DNA from: DASUBV01 sp035763085
GTDB lineage: Bacteria > Actinomycetota > Actinomycetes > Streptosporangiales > Streptosporangiaceae
Assembly (NCBI GenBank): GCA_035763085.1
Contig: DASUBV010000192.1
Span: 1-16,201 of the forward strand
Reading direction: 5' to 3'
Length of the DNA: 16,201 nt
Shown: positions 6,311 to 12,722 of the stretch, piece after piece
Layout: each line of letters begins with the position of its first letter
How positions within the stretch are numbered: position 1 is the first letter of the stretch
Made by a program: the position numbers and the translations under genes
Notes under the pieces: generated by a model
Seen by the model: the letters and a program-made list of their open reading frames with translations, nothing else
The model's database searches: none
What the model was told of the DNA's origin: nothing

Positions 6311-8443
6311 TCAGCCAGACCGCTGCGCGCCCGGTGCCAGCCAGCGGCGGAAGAACCGGGCGTGCACGCCGAGCAGCTGCTCAATGATCTCCGGCTGCCA
6401 GGTGATGTGCGTGACGCCGGGCAGCAGGAGCAGGCCGTGGTCCCGTCCCGCGGCGGTCAGCTCGCGCGACAGCAGCAGCGAGTGCCGCGGGTGCACGTTG
6501 TCGTCGGTAAGGCCGTGCACCAGCAGCAGCGGCCGGGTCAGCCCGGCCGCGAGCGGCAGCAGGGAGCTGGCGTCGTAGGCCTCCGGATGCTCGGCGGGGT
6601 GACCCAGGTACCGTTCCGTCGCCACGCTGTCGTACCAGCGCCATTCGCTGACCGGGGCTCCCGCGATCGCCGCCGCGAACACGTCGGGCCGTCGCAGCAC
6701 GGCGAGCGCGGACAGGTACCCGCCGAACGACCAGCCGCGGATGCCGACCCGGCCCGCGTCGAGCTCGCCCGGGTACTGCCCCACAACGTGCTCCAGGGCG
6801 GCGACCTGGTCGTCGAGGGCCGCGGTCGCGACGTCGAACCGGAACGCCCGCTCCCAGGCCGGGCCCCGGGCGGGGGAGCCGCGCCCGTCGGCCACGATCA
6901 CCGCGAAGCCCTGGTCGGCGAGCCACTGCGGCTCGTAGAACAGCCGGCGGGCGCGCAGCACCTGCTGGGACGGCCCGCCGTACGGGGCCATCACGACGGG
7001 CAGCGGGCCGGGCGGCCGGACCTCATCGCGGGGCAGCACGACCGCGGTCCGCAGCTCGCGCTCGCCGGCCGCCAGCAGCGTCACGCCCGGCGCGAACGCC
7101 GCCTGGGGCAGCGAGCCGACGCTGGCGACCGGCTGCCCGCCGCGCCGGACCCGCACCGTGATGCCGTCGCTGTCCAGCGTCTCCGAGGAGATGGCGAGCA
7201 GCGCGCCGCCCGCCTCCGCGGTGTGCAGGCCCGGCTCGTTCGTCAGCCGGGTGACCTCGCCGCTGGCGTGATCCAGGGAGTACACGTGCCGCTCGGTCGG
7301 CTCCGGCGTCGCGCAGAAGATCACCGCGTCACCGGCCGTGCCGGCCACGCTGAGGACCTGCAGCCCGGGCGGCGTGACCGGCTGGCCGCCGATGACCAGC
7401 CGGTGCGTGTCCTGCGAGTGCGCGGCGTGCAGCAGTCGGCCGTCCGGCAGGTAGCGCGGCGTGCCCGGCGTGAGCTCGAGCCAGTCCGGGTCGGTGTCGG
7501 CGTGCAGCAGCCGCGTCTGGCCGGTGCCGGGATCGACGGCGCGAATCTCACTGCGGCCATGGTCGCGGGTGTGCAGCACCAGCAGGAGGCCGGCCGGATC
7601 CCACCGGGCGGCCAGCAGGTAGGGAAGCTCGGCGGAGGGGAGCTCAACCTCCGTGATCTGGCCGTCCAGGCTGGCCAGCAGCAGTGCGACCTGCGGGTTG
7701 GCCGTGCCGGCAAACGGGTAGCGCTGGCGGGCCGGCTCGGCGGCGGCATCGGACGGGTCACCCAGCCACCAGGACGCGACGTCACGCTCGCTGACCCGGG
7801 CCGCCAGCAGCTGCCGGCCGTCCGGGCTCCACCAGTAACCGTGATGGCGGCCCATCTCCTCGGCGGCGCCGAACTCGGCCGCGCCGATGCTCACCTCGGG
7901 GTCAGGGTCCGACAGCTCGAGCAGCACCTGGCCGTCCAGGCCGCACACCCGCAGGGCCCGCCCGGCGAGGTAGGCCACCGCGGTCCCGTCCGGCCGCAGC
8001 CGCGGGTCGACCACCGGGCCAGCGGCCGGCACCTCGGTCGTGATGCCGGCCCTGAGATCGCAGCTGAACAGGCGGCCCGAGAGCATGAACGCGGCCCGGG
8101 CGCCGCGGTCGTCCGCTGAGTACGCCACGATGCCGCGCGCGGTCTCGCGCATCCGCTCGCGCCGGCGCAGCTCGGCGGCCGGGACCACCTCGGGCTCGCC
8201 GGCCAGCAGTTCCCGCGGGTCGGCGAGCAGCCGCTCCGCCCCGGTCGAGATGTCCAGCGACCACAGGGCGGTGACCGGGCTGTCGGCCGCGAGCGAGCGC
8301 AGGAACAGCAGCCGGTCCGGGTCCGGCACGAACGTCAGGGTGCGGGGCCGGCCGAGGAGGAACCGCCGGCTGCGCGCGAACCGCCGCAGCCGCTCGTCGC
8401 TGCCCGCTGCGGGATCCGGCCCCTCGCGCACGGCTGTCACCAT
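6311..8443 (-). CDS. S9 family peptidase, dipeptidyl peptidase IV type
   Basis: The 710-aa protein has an N-terminal beta-propeller (about 35-450) and a C-terminal alpha/beta hydrolase domain (about 470-705). The catalytic triad is clear: GWSFGG (Ser572), HGLTDDNVH (Asp647) and GVTHIT (His679). The propeller carries EEMGRHHGYWWSPDG (Glu195-Glu196), the double-Glu motif that binds the free N-terminus in dipeptidyl peptidases, so it should remove X-Pro or X-Ala dipeptides rather than act as an oligopeptidase. There is no signal peptide or membrane anchor; it is probably cytoplasmic. ATG at 8443 lacks a good ribosome site. It lies upstream of the prolidase-like gene, and together they would free dipeptides and then split them. 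Confidence 0.93.
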   Translation of the reverse strand: MVTAVREGPDPAAGSDERLRRFARSRRFLLGRPRTLTFVPDPDRLLFLRSLAADSPVTALWSLDISTGAERLLADPRELLAGEPEVVPAAELRRRERMRETARGIVAYSADDRGARAAFMLSGRLFSCDLRAGITTEVPAAGPVVDPRLRPDGTAVAYLAGRALRVCGLDGQVLLELSDPDPEVSIGAAEFGAAEEMGRHHGYWWSPDGRQLLAARVSERDVASWWLGDPSDAAAEPARQRYPFAGTANPQVALLLASLDGQITEVELPSAELPYLLAARWDPAGLLLVLHTRDHGRSEIRAVDPGTGQTRLLHADTDPDWLELTPGTPRYLPDGRLLHAAHSQDTHRLVIGGQPVTPPGLQVLSVAGTAGDAVIFCATPEPTERHVYSLDHASGEVTRLTNEPGLHTAEAGGALLAISSETLDSDGITVRVRRGGQPVASVGSLPQAAFAPGVTLLAAGERELRTAVVLPRDEVRPPGPLPVVMAPYGGPSQQVLRARRLFYEPQWLADQGFAVIVADGRGSPARGPAWERAFRFDVATAALDDQVAALEHVVGQYPGELDAGRVGIRGWSFGGYLSALAVLRRPDVFAAAIAGAPVSEWRWYDSVATERYLGHPAEHPEAYDASSLLPLAAGLTRPLLLVHGLTDDNVHPRHSLLLSRELTAAGRDHGLLLLPGVTHITWQPEIIEQLLGVHARFFRRWLAPGAQRSG

Positions 8444-8467
8444 CCGGGCAGCGTACCGGCCGGGTCG

Positions 8468-8513
8468 CCGGCCGCCGCCGGCTGCCCTCGCGGGCAGCGC
8501 GGCAGGCGGCCGG
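8468..8513 (-). terminator. Strong GC-rich hairpin after the lipoprotein gene
   Basis: An outer 9-bp perfect stem, CCGGCCGCC (8468-8476) with GGCGGCCGG (8505-8513), encloses a 7-bp perfect stem, GCTGCCC (8481-8487) with GGGCAGC (8492-8498), around a TCGC loop. GCCG and CGGC in the internal loop can pair as well. It starts 5 bases beyond the stop codon of the lipoprotein gene. No T-run follows, as is common for terminators of high-GC actinomycetes. It would separate that transcript from the peptidase operon. Confidence 0.7.
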
Positions 8514-8518
8514 GACGG

Positions 8519-9274
8519 CTAGAAGCCGTACTTCTTGCCATCCAGGGTCTGAGCGGCTGGCGGCGGGCTCAGGGTGACCGGGTCACCGTAGCCGGTGAAG
8601 TTGACCTGGCCGCCGTCACTTCCCGGCTGGGCGATTTGCAGCAGCTGCGGGGTACTGGTCGCGGACACGTAGGCGTAGCTGGAGTCCCCGTTGTCGGTCA
8701 GCTTGATGGCCGGCTGGCCGGCGACTGTCGTCACCGGGCCCTTGGTCAGGTGGCCGCCTTTCTCGTGGAATGCCCCGGCCAGCTCGGCGGGATCGCAGAT
8801 CTTCGCCAGCCCGCCCATCTGACCCGACATGGTCGTCTTCAGGTACTTGCCGGACAGCAGCTTCAGCACGGCGGGGTCGCTGCCGCCGAAGCTGTGCCAG
8901 AACTTGCGGTTCGGCTTGAGCCAGACCTTCTTGCCGATCGCGATCAGCCGGAACGAGCCCTTGCCGCCCAGGGTCATGCTGCCCACGCAGCCTTTCCCGT
9001 GGCTCAGCCGCAGGTCCAGCCCGATCTTCTGGCCAGAGCTCGTCACGGTGCCGGCGACATGAACCGACGAGGCCTTGCTCAGGTTGGCGACGGCCTTGTC
9101 GGCGATCTGTGCTCCGCTGAGGCTGGCCAGCGGGTTCGCGGCGGTACTGCCGCCGGTGCCGCCGCTGGTGCTTCCGCAGCCGGCCGCGCCGGCGGCCAGG
9201 GCCGCGGCAGCCAGTCCGGCCGCCAGCATCCGCTGCGTGGAGAGAGACACCGACCGTGCTCTCGATCCAGTCAT
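8519..9274 (-). CDS. LppX/LprAFG-like lipoprotein
   Basis: The 251-aa protein has a lipoprotein signal (hydrophobic 17-31, then GAAGC, Cys33) and a short Gly/Ser/Thr linker. The body (about 48-235) resembles LppX/LprG-like lipoproteins, which fold like LolA and carry or sense lipids: a start such as AVANLSKASSVHVAGTVTSS, then LDLRLSHGKGCVGSMTLGG, KVWLKPNRKFW and a late VAGQPAIKL strand. Two cysteines in the body (in GKGCVG and KICDP) could pair. AAGGAG lies 6 bases before ATG at 9274, which fixes the start. A minus-strand TAGGCT (9331-9326) is a possible -10. It is a single gene ending in a strong hairpin. The ligand is unknown. Confidence 0.8.
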   Translation of the reverse strand: MTGSRARSVSLSTQRMLAAGLAAAALAAGAAGCGSTSGGTGGSTAANPLASLSGAQIADKAVANLSKASSVHVAGTVTSSGQKIGLDLRLSHGKGCVGSMTLGGKGSFRLIAIGKKVWLKPNRKFWHSFGGSDPAVLKLLSGKYLKTTMSGQMGGLAKICDPAELAGAFHEKGGHLTKGPVTTVAGQPAIKLTDNGDSSYAYVSATSTPQLLQIAQPGSDGGQVNFTGYGDPVTLSPPPAAQTLDGKKYGF

Positions 9275-9421
9275 CTATGGCTCCTTCAGTCCGGGCAGAC
9301 CCGGATAGACCAGGTAACAGCGGACAGCCTAGACAGGGCACTGCCGTCAGGTCCGTGGATCAGGCGCAGGGTTACCGCACTGTAGTGATGAAGCGGACAG
9401 TGATGGCGGGGGCCGCGCGGG

Positions 9422-9639
9422 TCACGGCCGGCGGACGCGGTAGCGCAGGTGCGTGACGCGCTGCGCGAGTTCGGTGTAGTCCGGGGTGCCCCCGTCCCGT
9501 GCACCATCACCTCGCCATCCCCGGCCGCCGCGCGGGCCTGCGCGGCGCATGCGCGCACGTCGGTGACGTACCGGATGCTGCCGGGCGGCTCGTCGTCCGG
9601 GATCTCGTGCGTCAGGACGAACACTAGCCGCCGGGTGAC
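9422..9639 (-). pseudogene. Remnant of a dihydrofolate-reductase-like (RibD_C) gene
   Basis: One minus frame from about 9639 reads VTRRLVFVLTHEIPDDEP..., then GDGEVMVHG, the middle part of the YwjB-type DHFR-like family (pattern VFVLTH...VTDG...VHGG). Near 9490-9505 the similarity moves to another frame, which reads TPDYTELAQRVTHLRYRVRRP and ends at the stop at 9424-9422. VTHLRYRV is the usual C-terminus of that family. The roughly 55 residues between VHGG and the tail in normal members are missing, and the N-terminal GRxT region is absent. The gene therefore has both an internal deletion with frame change and a lost 5' part, and is not expected to make an enzyme. Boundaries are approximate. 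Confidence 0.65.
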
Positions 9640-9846
9640 TCCGCCGCGCTCGGCCGGCCATCCTCGGCCACGCCCAGCCGGCCGTCCCGGCCGGGTTCAG
9701 CCGGCCCCGGTCGCCCGGCCGAGTGGTCTTGATGGGAGCGATCATGCCCGTCCTGGAAGACTGTGGCTGACCTGTCGATAGGACTGCTCGCCTGCGGCGG
9801 CTGCAGATCTGTGCGCTGCGCCGCGGGCGGACCGGGAGCTGCCTGC
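9640..9846. other. Intergenic region upstream of DUF445, with no supported gene
   Basis: This is a GC-rich stretch with many short GGCCGG/CCGGCC words that can fold but form no single clear terminator. The frame of the DUF445 gene stays open back to a GTG at 9763, but that extension shows no conserved features. With the remnant at 9422-9639 and the leader at 9275-9421, about 570 bp here contain no intact gene. Confidence 0.5.
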
Positions 9847-11136
9847 ATGGAACCTGCCGCGACGACGACCGCTGCACCGCTGTCTGAGCCCGGCCACGAG
9901 TCGCTGGAGCTGCGCTCCCGCCGGCTGACCGCCGCGCGCCGCCGGGCCACGGCCCTGCTGGCCGGGGTAACGGCGGTCTTCGTGGCCGTGACGGTGGCCG
10001 GCGTCCACGGGACGCTGCTGGGGTATGTGCAGGCCGGCGCCGAGGCGGCCATGGTCGGTGGCGTCGCGGACTGGTTCGCGGTGACGGCCCTGTTCCGCCG
10101 TCCGCTGGGCCTGCCGATCCCGCACACGGCCCTGATCGTGGAGCGCAAGGACCAGTTCGCCGCCACCCTGGGCCAGTTCGTCCAGGAGAACTTTCTCAAC
10201 GCCGACGTGCTCGCCGAGCGGATTCGCTCGACCCGGCTCGTGCCCCGGCTGGCCGACTGGCTGGCCGACGAGGCCAATGCCGCCACCCTGGCCGGCCGGG
10301 CCGCGGACCTGGGAGTCACCATCGCCGAGGCGCTGCGCGAGGAGGACGTCCAGCGCGTGCTGACCGCCGAGCTGACCAGGGCGGTCAATGCCGTGGAGGC
10401 GGCGCCGCTGGCCGGGCGGCTGCTGCGGGTCATTCTCGCGGGCGGCCACCATGCGGGGCTGTTCACCGACATCGTGTCGGCGGCTGACCGCTACCTCGCC
10501 GAGCACTACGCCGAGCTTCGCGAGCTGTTCGAGGCTGAGGCGCCGCGCTGGGTGCCGGACGCGGTCAACCGGCGGCTGTATGACCGCATGCAGACGCGGC
10601 TGCGCAGCCGGCTGGCCGCGATGGCCGCCAACCCCGACGATGAGACCAGGCTCCAGTTCGAGCGGTGGATCGCCGGGCTCCCGGACCGGCTCGAGACATC
10701 GCCCGAGCTGCGCGAGCGCGGGGAGCGGCTCAAGCGCGAGGTCCTGGACAGCGCGGGGCTGCGGGACTGGTCCTCGTCGCTGTGGCGGCATGTCAAGAGC
10801 TCGCTGCGGACTCAGGCCGCCGACCCTGGATCTGACCTGCGCCGCAGGCTGGCCGGCGGGCTCGCGGCGGCCGGGCGGCACCTCGGCTCGGACCGTCAGC
10901 TCCAGGACAGCCTGGAGCGGGTCGTCGAATCGGGCGCCCGGGGGCTGGCCGGGCAGTTCCACGACGAGCTCGCCGGCCTGGTCACCGGAACCATCCAGCG
11001 CTGGGACGCCGCGCAGACCTCCAGCCAGCTGGAGCTGCTGCTGGGCCGCGACCTGCAGTTCATCCGCATCAACGGCACGGTGGTGGGCGCGGGTGTGGGG
11101 CTGGCCCTGCACGCCTTCATCATGGCCGTGGGCTGA
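9847..11136 (+). CDS. DUF445 family membrane protein
   Basis: The 429-aa protein has the DUF445 (YheB/YjiN-like) signature AEAAMVGGVADWFAVTALFRRP (about 65-86) followed by LGLPIPHTALIVERKD. Its family ending is GRDLQFIRINGTVVGAGVG, with a hydrophobic helix at about 410-428. A hydrophobic segment lies at 36-53, so both ends can contact the membrane while the long helical middle (about 100-400), rich in Arg, Glu and Leu, is soluble. The family's function is not established. ATG at 9847 is chosen because GGGAG (9834-9838) lies 8 bases upstream; the longer frame from GTG at 9763 lacks family similarity. It is convergent with the sortase-substrate gene, with only five bases between the stops. Confidence 0.92.
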   Translation: MEPAATTTAAPLSEPGHESLELRSRRLTAARRRATALLAGVTAVFVAVTVAGVHGTLLGYVQAGAEAAMVGGVADWFAVTALFRRPLGLPIPHTALIVERKDQFAATLGQFVQENFLNADVLAERIRSTRLVPRLADWLADEANAATLAGRAADLGVTIAEALREEDVQRVLTAELTRAVNAVEAAPLAGRLLRVILAGGHHAGLFTDIVSAADRYLAEHYAELRELFEAEAPRWVPDAVNRRLYDRMQTRLRSRLAAMAANPDDETRLQFERWIAGLPDRLETSPELRERGERLKREVLDSAGLRDWSSSLWRHVKSSLRTQAADPGSDLRRRLAGGLAAAGRHLGSDRQLQDSLERVVESGARGLAGQFHDELAGLVTGTIQRWDAAQTSSQLELLLGRDLQFIRINGTVVGAGVGLALHAFIMAVG

Positions 11137-11141
11137 CGCGC

Positions 11142-11594
11142 TCAGCGGCCGCGCATGATCCGCCGGCGGTAGATCAAGCTCCCGGCGCCCGCGAGGACGG
11201 CCGCCGCGCCGATCGCCAGGAGCGGGAGGTTCTGGAATCCCGCGGTACCGCCGCCGCCCGTGGCCGGGGCAGCGGTGGGCGTCGCGTGGTGATGCGCCCG
11301 GTGCGGTCGTGCCGACCTGCTCGCCGGCGCTGAGTGGGAGGCGGCCGGGCCGGAGTGGTGCCGAGCCGGGCTGGAGTGGTGACCTGACGGGCTCGAGCGC
11401 CCCGGGCTGGGGCTCTCGCCGCGGCCGGGAGTGGCCGTGGCCGAGCCGCTGCCGGGGGAGAAGGTCGTGGGTGTCGCCGAGGGTGTTGACCCGCTGCAGC
11501 CGGCGAGGGAAGCCGCGCCCAGGACCGCCAGCGCGGCGCAGCTGGCGGCTCCTCGCCGCACGCCGAGTCCCGTCCGCACGCTGGCTAGGCCCAT
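11142..11594 (-). CDS. Small secreted Ser/Pro/His-rich protein with lipobox and C-terminal sorting-signal-like tail
   Basis: The 150-aa protein has an Arg-containing n-region, a hydrophobic stretch (16-31) and SLAGC (Cys33), a convincing lipobox. Residues 34-108 are low complexity, rich in Ser, Pro, Thr and His (HHSSPARHHSGPAASHS). The C-terminus has APATGG (109-114), a Gly run, a 21-residue hydrophobic helix (about 122-142) and a basic tail RRRIMRGR: the three-part layout of a sortase sorting signal, although the motif departs from LPxTG. The class F sortase gene is divergent, 242 bp away, making it the likely enzyme. Having both a lipobox and a sorting signal is unusual. A simpler alternative is a membrane-anchored stalk. 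Start ATG at 11594, with AGGAG 11 bases upstream. Confidence 0.75.
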   Translation of the reverse strand: MGLASVRTGLGVRRGAASCAALAVLGAASLAGCSGSTPSATPTTFSPGSGSATATPGRGESPSPGRSSPSGHHSSPARHHSGPAASHSAPASRSARPHRAHHHATPTAAPATGGGGTAGFQNLPLLAIGAAAVLAGAGSLIYRRRIMRGR

Positions 11595-11598
11595 ATCG

Positions 11599-11610
11599 AG
11601 GAGATCTCCT
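11599..11610 (-). promoter_or_regulatory. 12-bp palindrome holding the ribosome-binding site of the small secreted protein
   Basis: AGGAGATCTCCT is a perfect palindrome just upstream of the ATG at 11594. On the minus strand its first half supplies the Shine-Dalgarno AGGAG, with an 11-base spacing. The symmetry could be chance, or it could allow pairing that hides the ribosome site. Confidence 0.4.
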
Positions 11611-11712
11611 GCCGGGTCGGGCTGGTGGCCGGGTCATTTCCGGCCCGGCCAGCTTGAAGGCGGCTCATGTGACGGCGCCGGCCAGCGCCCGGATCTGCCG
11701 GGAAGGGGAGGT

Positions 11713-11734
11713 AAAAAGGCCGCGAGGGCGCCTT
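11713..11734 (-). terminator. Possible intrinsic terminator/attenuator in the sortase-substrate leader
   Basis: On the minus strand AAGGC (11734-11730) pairs with GCCTT (11720-11716) across a nine-base loop, followed by a run of T to 11713. It lies about 120 bases upstream of the minus-strand gene, inside the 242-bp divergent region. The stem is short, so this is a weak call. The rest of 11595-11836 shows no gene; TAGGCT (11788-11793, +) is a possible -10 for the sortase gene. Confidence 0.3.
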
Positions 11735-11836
11735 GCTAATGCCGCGAACGGCGCTGACGGGCAATGGCCAGTTCATCATTACGACATTAGGCTACGCGAG
11801 TAGAAGCCCCGGCGGAAGCGAAGGAAACGGCGGCAT

Positions 11837-12577
11837 ATGGCGGATGCGGAGTGGCGGCGGATAGCCGGCTTCCGCGTGGTTATCTCCTGGTCGGACTCCG
11901 GGCCGTCGCTTCCCGCCGGGACGGCCGTCAGCCCGCGGGCCCGTCTCGCCGGACTGCTCGGCGCCCTGCTGATCCTGGGCGGCGCGGTGGCCGCGGGCGT
12001 CGCGGTCATCGCCCAGGTGCATGCGCCGCAGCCGTCCGCGGCGGCCGCGGGGACGACCGGGATGCGCGCGGGCGGCTCCGGCGCGCTCCGGCGCTCGCTG
12101 CCGGTGTCGGTGGACATCCCCGCCATTGGCGTGCACTCGGAACTGCTGCACCTGGGAGTCGGCGCCAGCGGCACCATGCAGGTACCGTCGCTGGCCAGGT
12201 CGGCGGGGAAGGCAGCCTGGTACAAGTACTCGGTCACGCCTGGCCAGACCGGGGTGTCGGTGATCGAGGGCCACGTTGACACCTACCACGGGCCGGCTGT
12301 CTTCTTCCGCCTCGGCTCGCTGCACCCCGGCGACCGCGTTAACGTGCGACTGGCCGACGGCGTGACCGCCGTCTTCCGGGTGACCGGAGTACGGGAATAT
12401 GTCAAGTCACATTTCCCGGCCCAGGCAATTTACGGCGCGGCCAATCATGCTGTCTTGATCCTGATAACGTGCGGTGGCTCATTCGACTACGCCACCCATC
12501 AGTACCTCAGCTCCACGGTGGTATTCACCTCCCTTGCCTCAGCCCGGCGCCCCGGCCGCGCCGGAACGGCTGGCTGA
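11837..12577 (+). CDS. Class F sortase
   Basis: The 246-aa protein has a short cytoplasmic N-terminus, one membrane helix (about 36-60) and an extracellular sortase barrel (about 86-232). Class F hallmarks are SLPVSVDIPAIGV (87-99), SVIEGHVDTY with catalytic His146, and LITCGG with catalytic Cys212. Such enzymes cut a C-terminal sorting motif and join the protein to cell wall or another acceptor. The third catalytic residue, Arg, is expected about 10-14 residues after the Cys, but this stretch reads HQYLSSTVVF, with no Arg. ATG at 11837 has a weak AAGGAAA site about 11 bases upstream. It is divergent from a gene for a protein with a sorting-signal-like tail, the probable substrate. Confidence 0.88.
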   Translation: MADAEWRRIAGFRVVISWSDSGPSLPAGTAVSPRARLAGLLGALLILGGAVAAGVAVIAQVHAPQPSAAAAGTTGMRAGGSGALRRSLPVSVDIPAIGVHSELLHLGVGASGTMQVPSLARSAGKAAWYKYSVTPGQTGVSVIEGHVDTYHGPAVFFRLGSLHPGDRVNVRLADGVTAVFRVTGVREYVKSHFPAQAIYGAANHAVLILITCGGSFDYATHQYLSSTVVFTSLASARRPGRAGTAG

Positions 12578-12722
12578 TGACCCGTCCCGGCCCGCCGCCA
12601 GCTGGGGGCGCCAGCGATCTTGCCCAGCCCGGTCCCCGTGATCAAGGGCCGCCAGGCGGCAGATTCCGGCGGGCCGGGTCCGCAGGTATCGTTTTTGGGT
12701 AGAACGGACTGAGAAAGGTGGC

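Noticed and set aside
6047..8119. 690-aa open frame on the plus strand
   Set aside because: It lies opposite the well-supported S9 peptidase and amidohydrolase genes, has Arg/Gly/Ala/Pro-rich low-complexity sequence, and shows no domain. It is a by-product of high GC codon use.
9763..9846. Upstream GTG start for the DUF445 protein
   Set aside because: The ATG at 9847 has a well-spaced GGGAG site, and the extension has no family similarity.
9742..11637. 631-aa open frame on the minus strand
   Set aside because: It is antisense to DUF445, which has clear family signatures, and runs across the small secreted protein gene in another frame.
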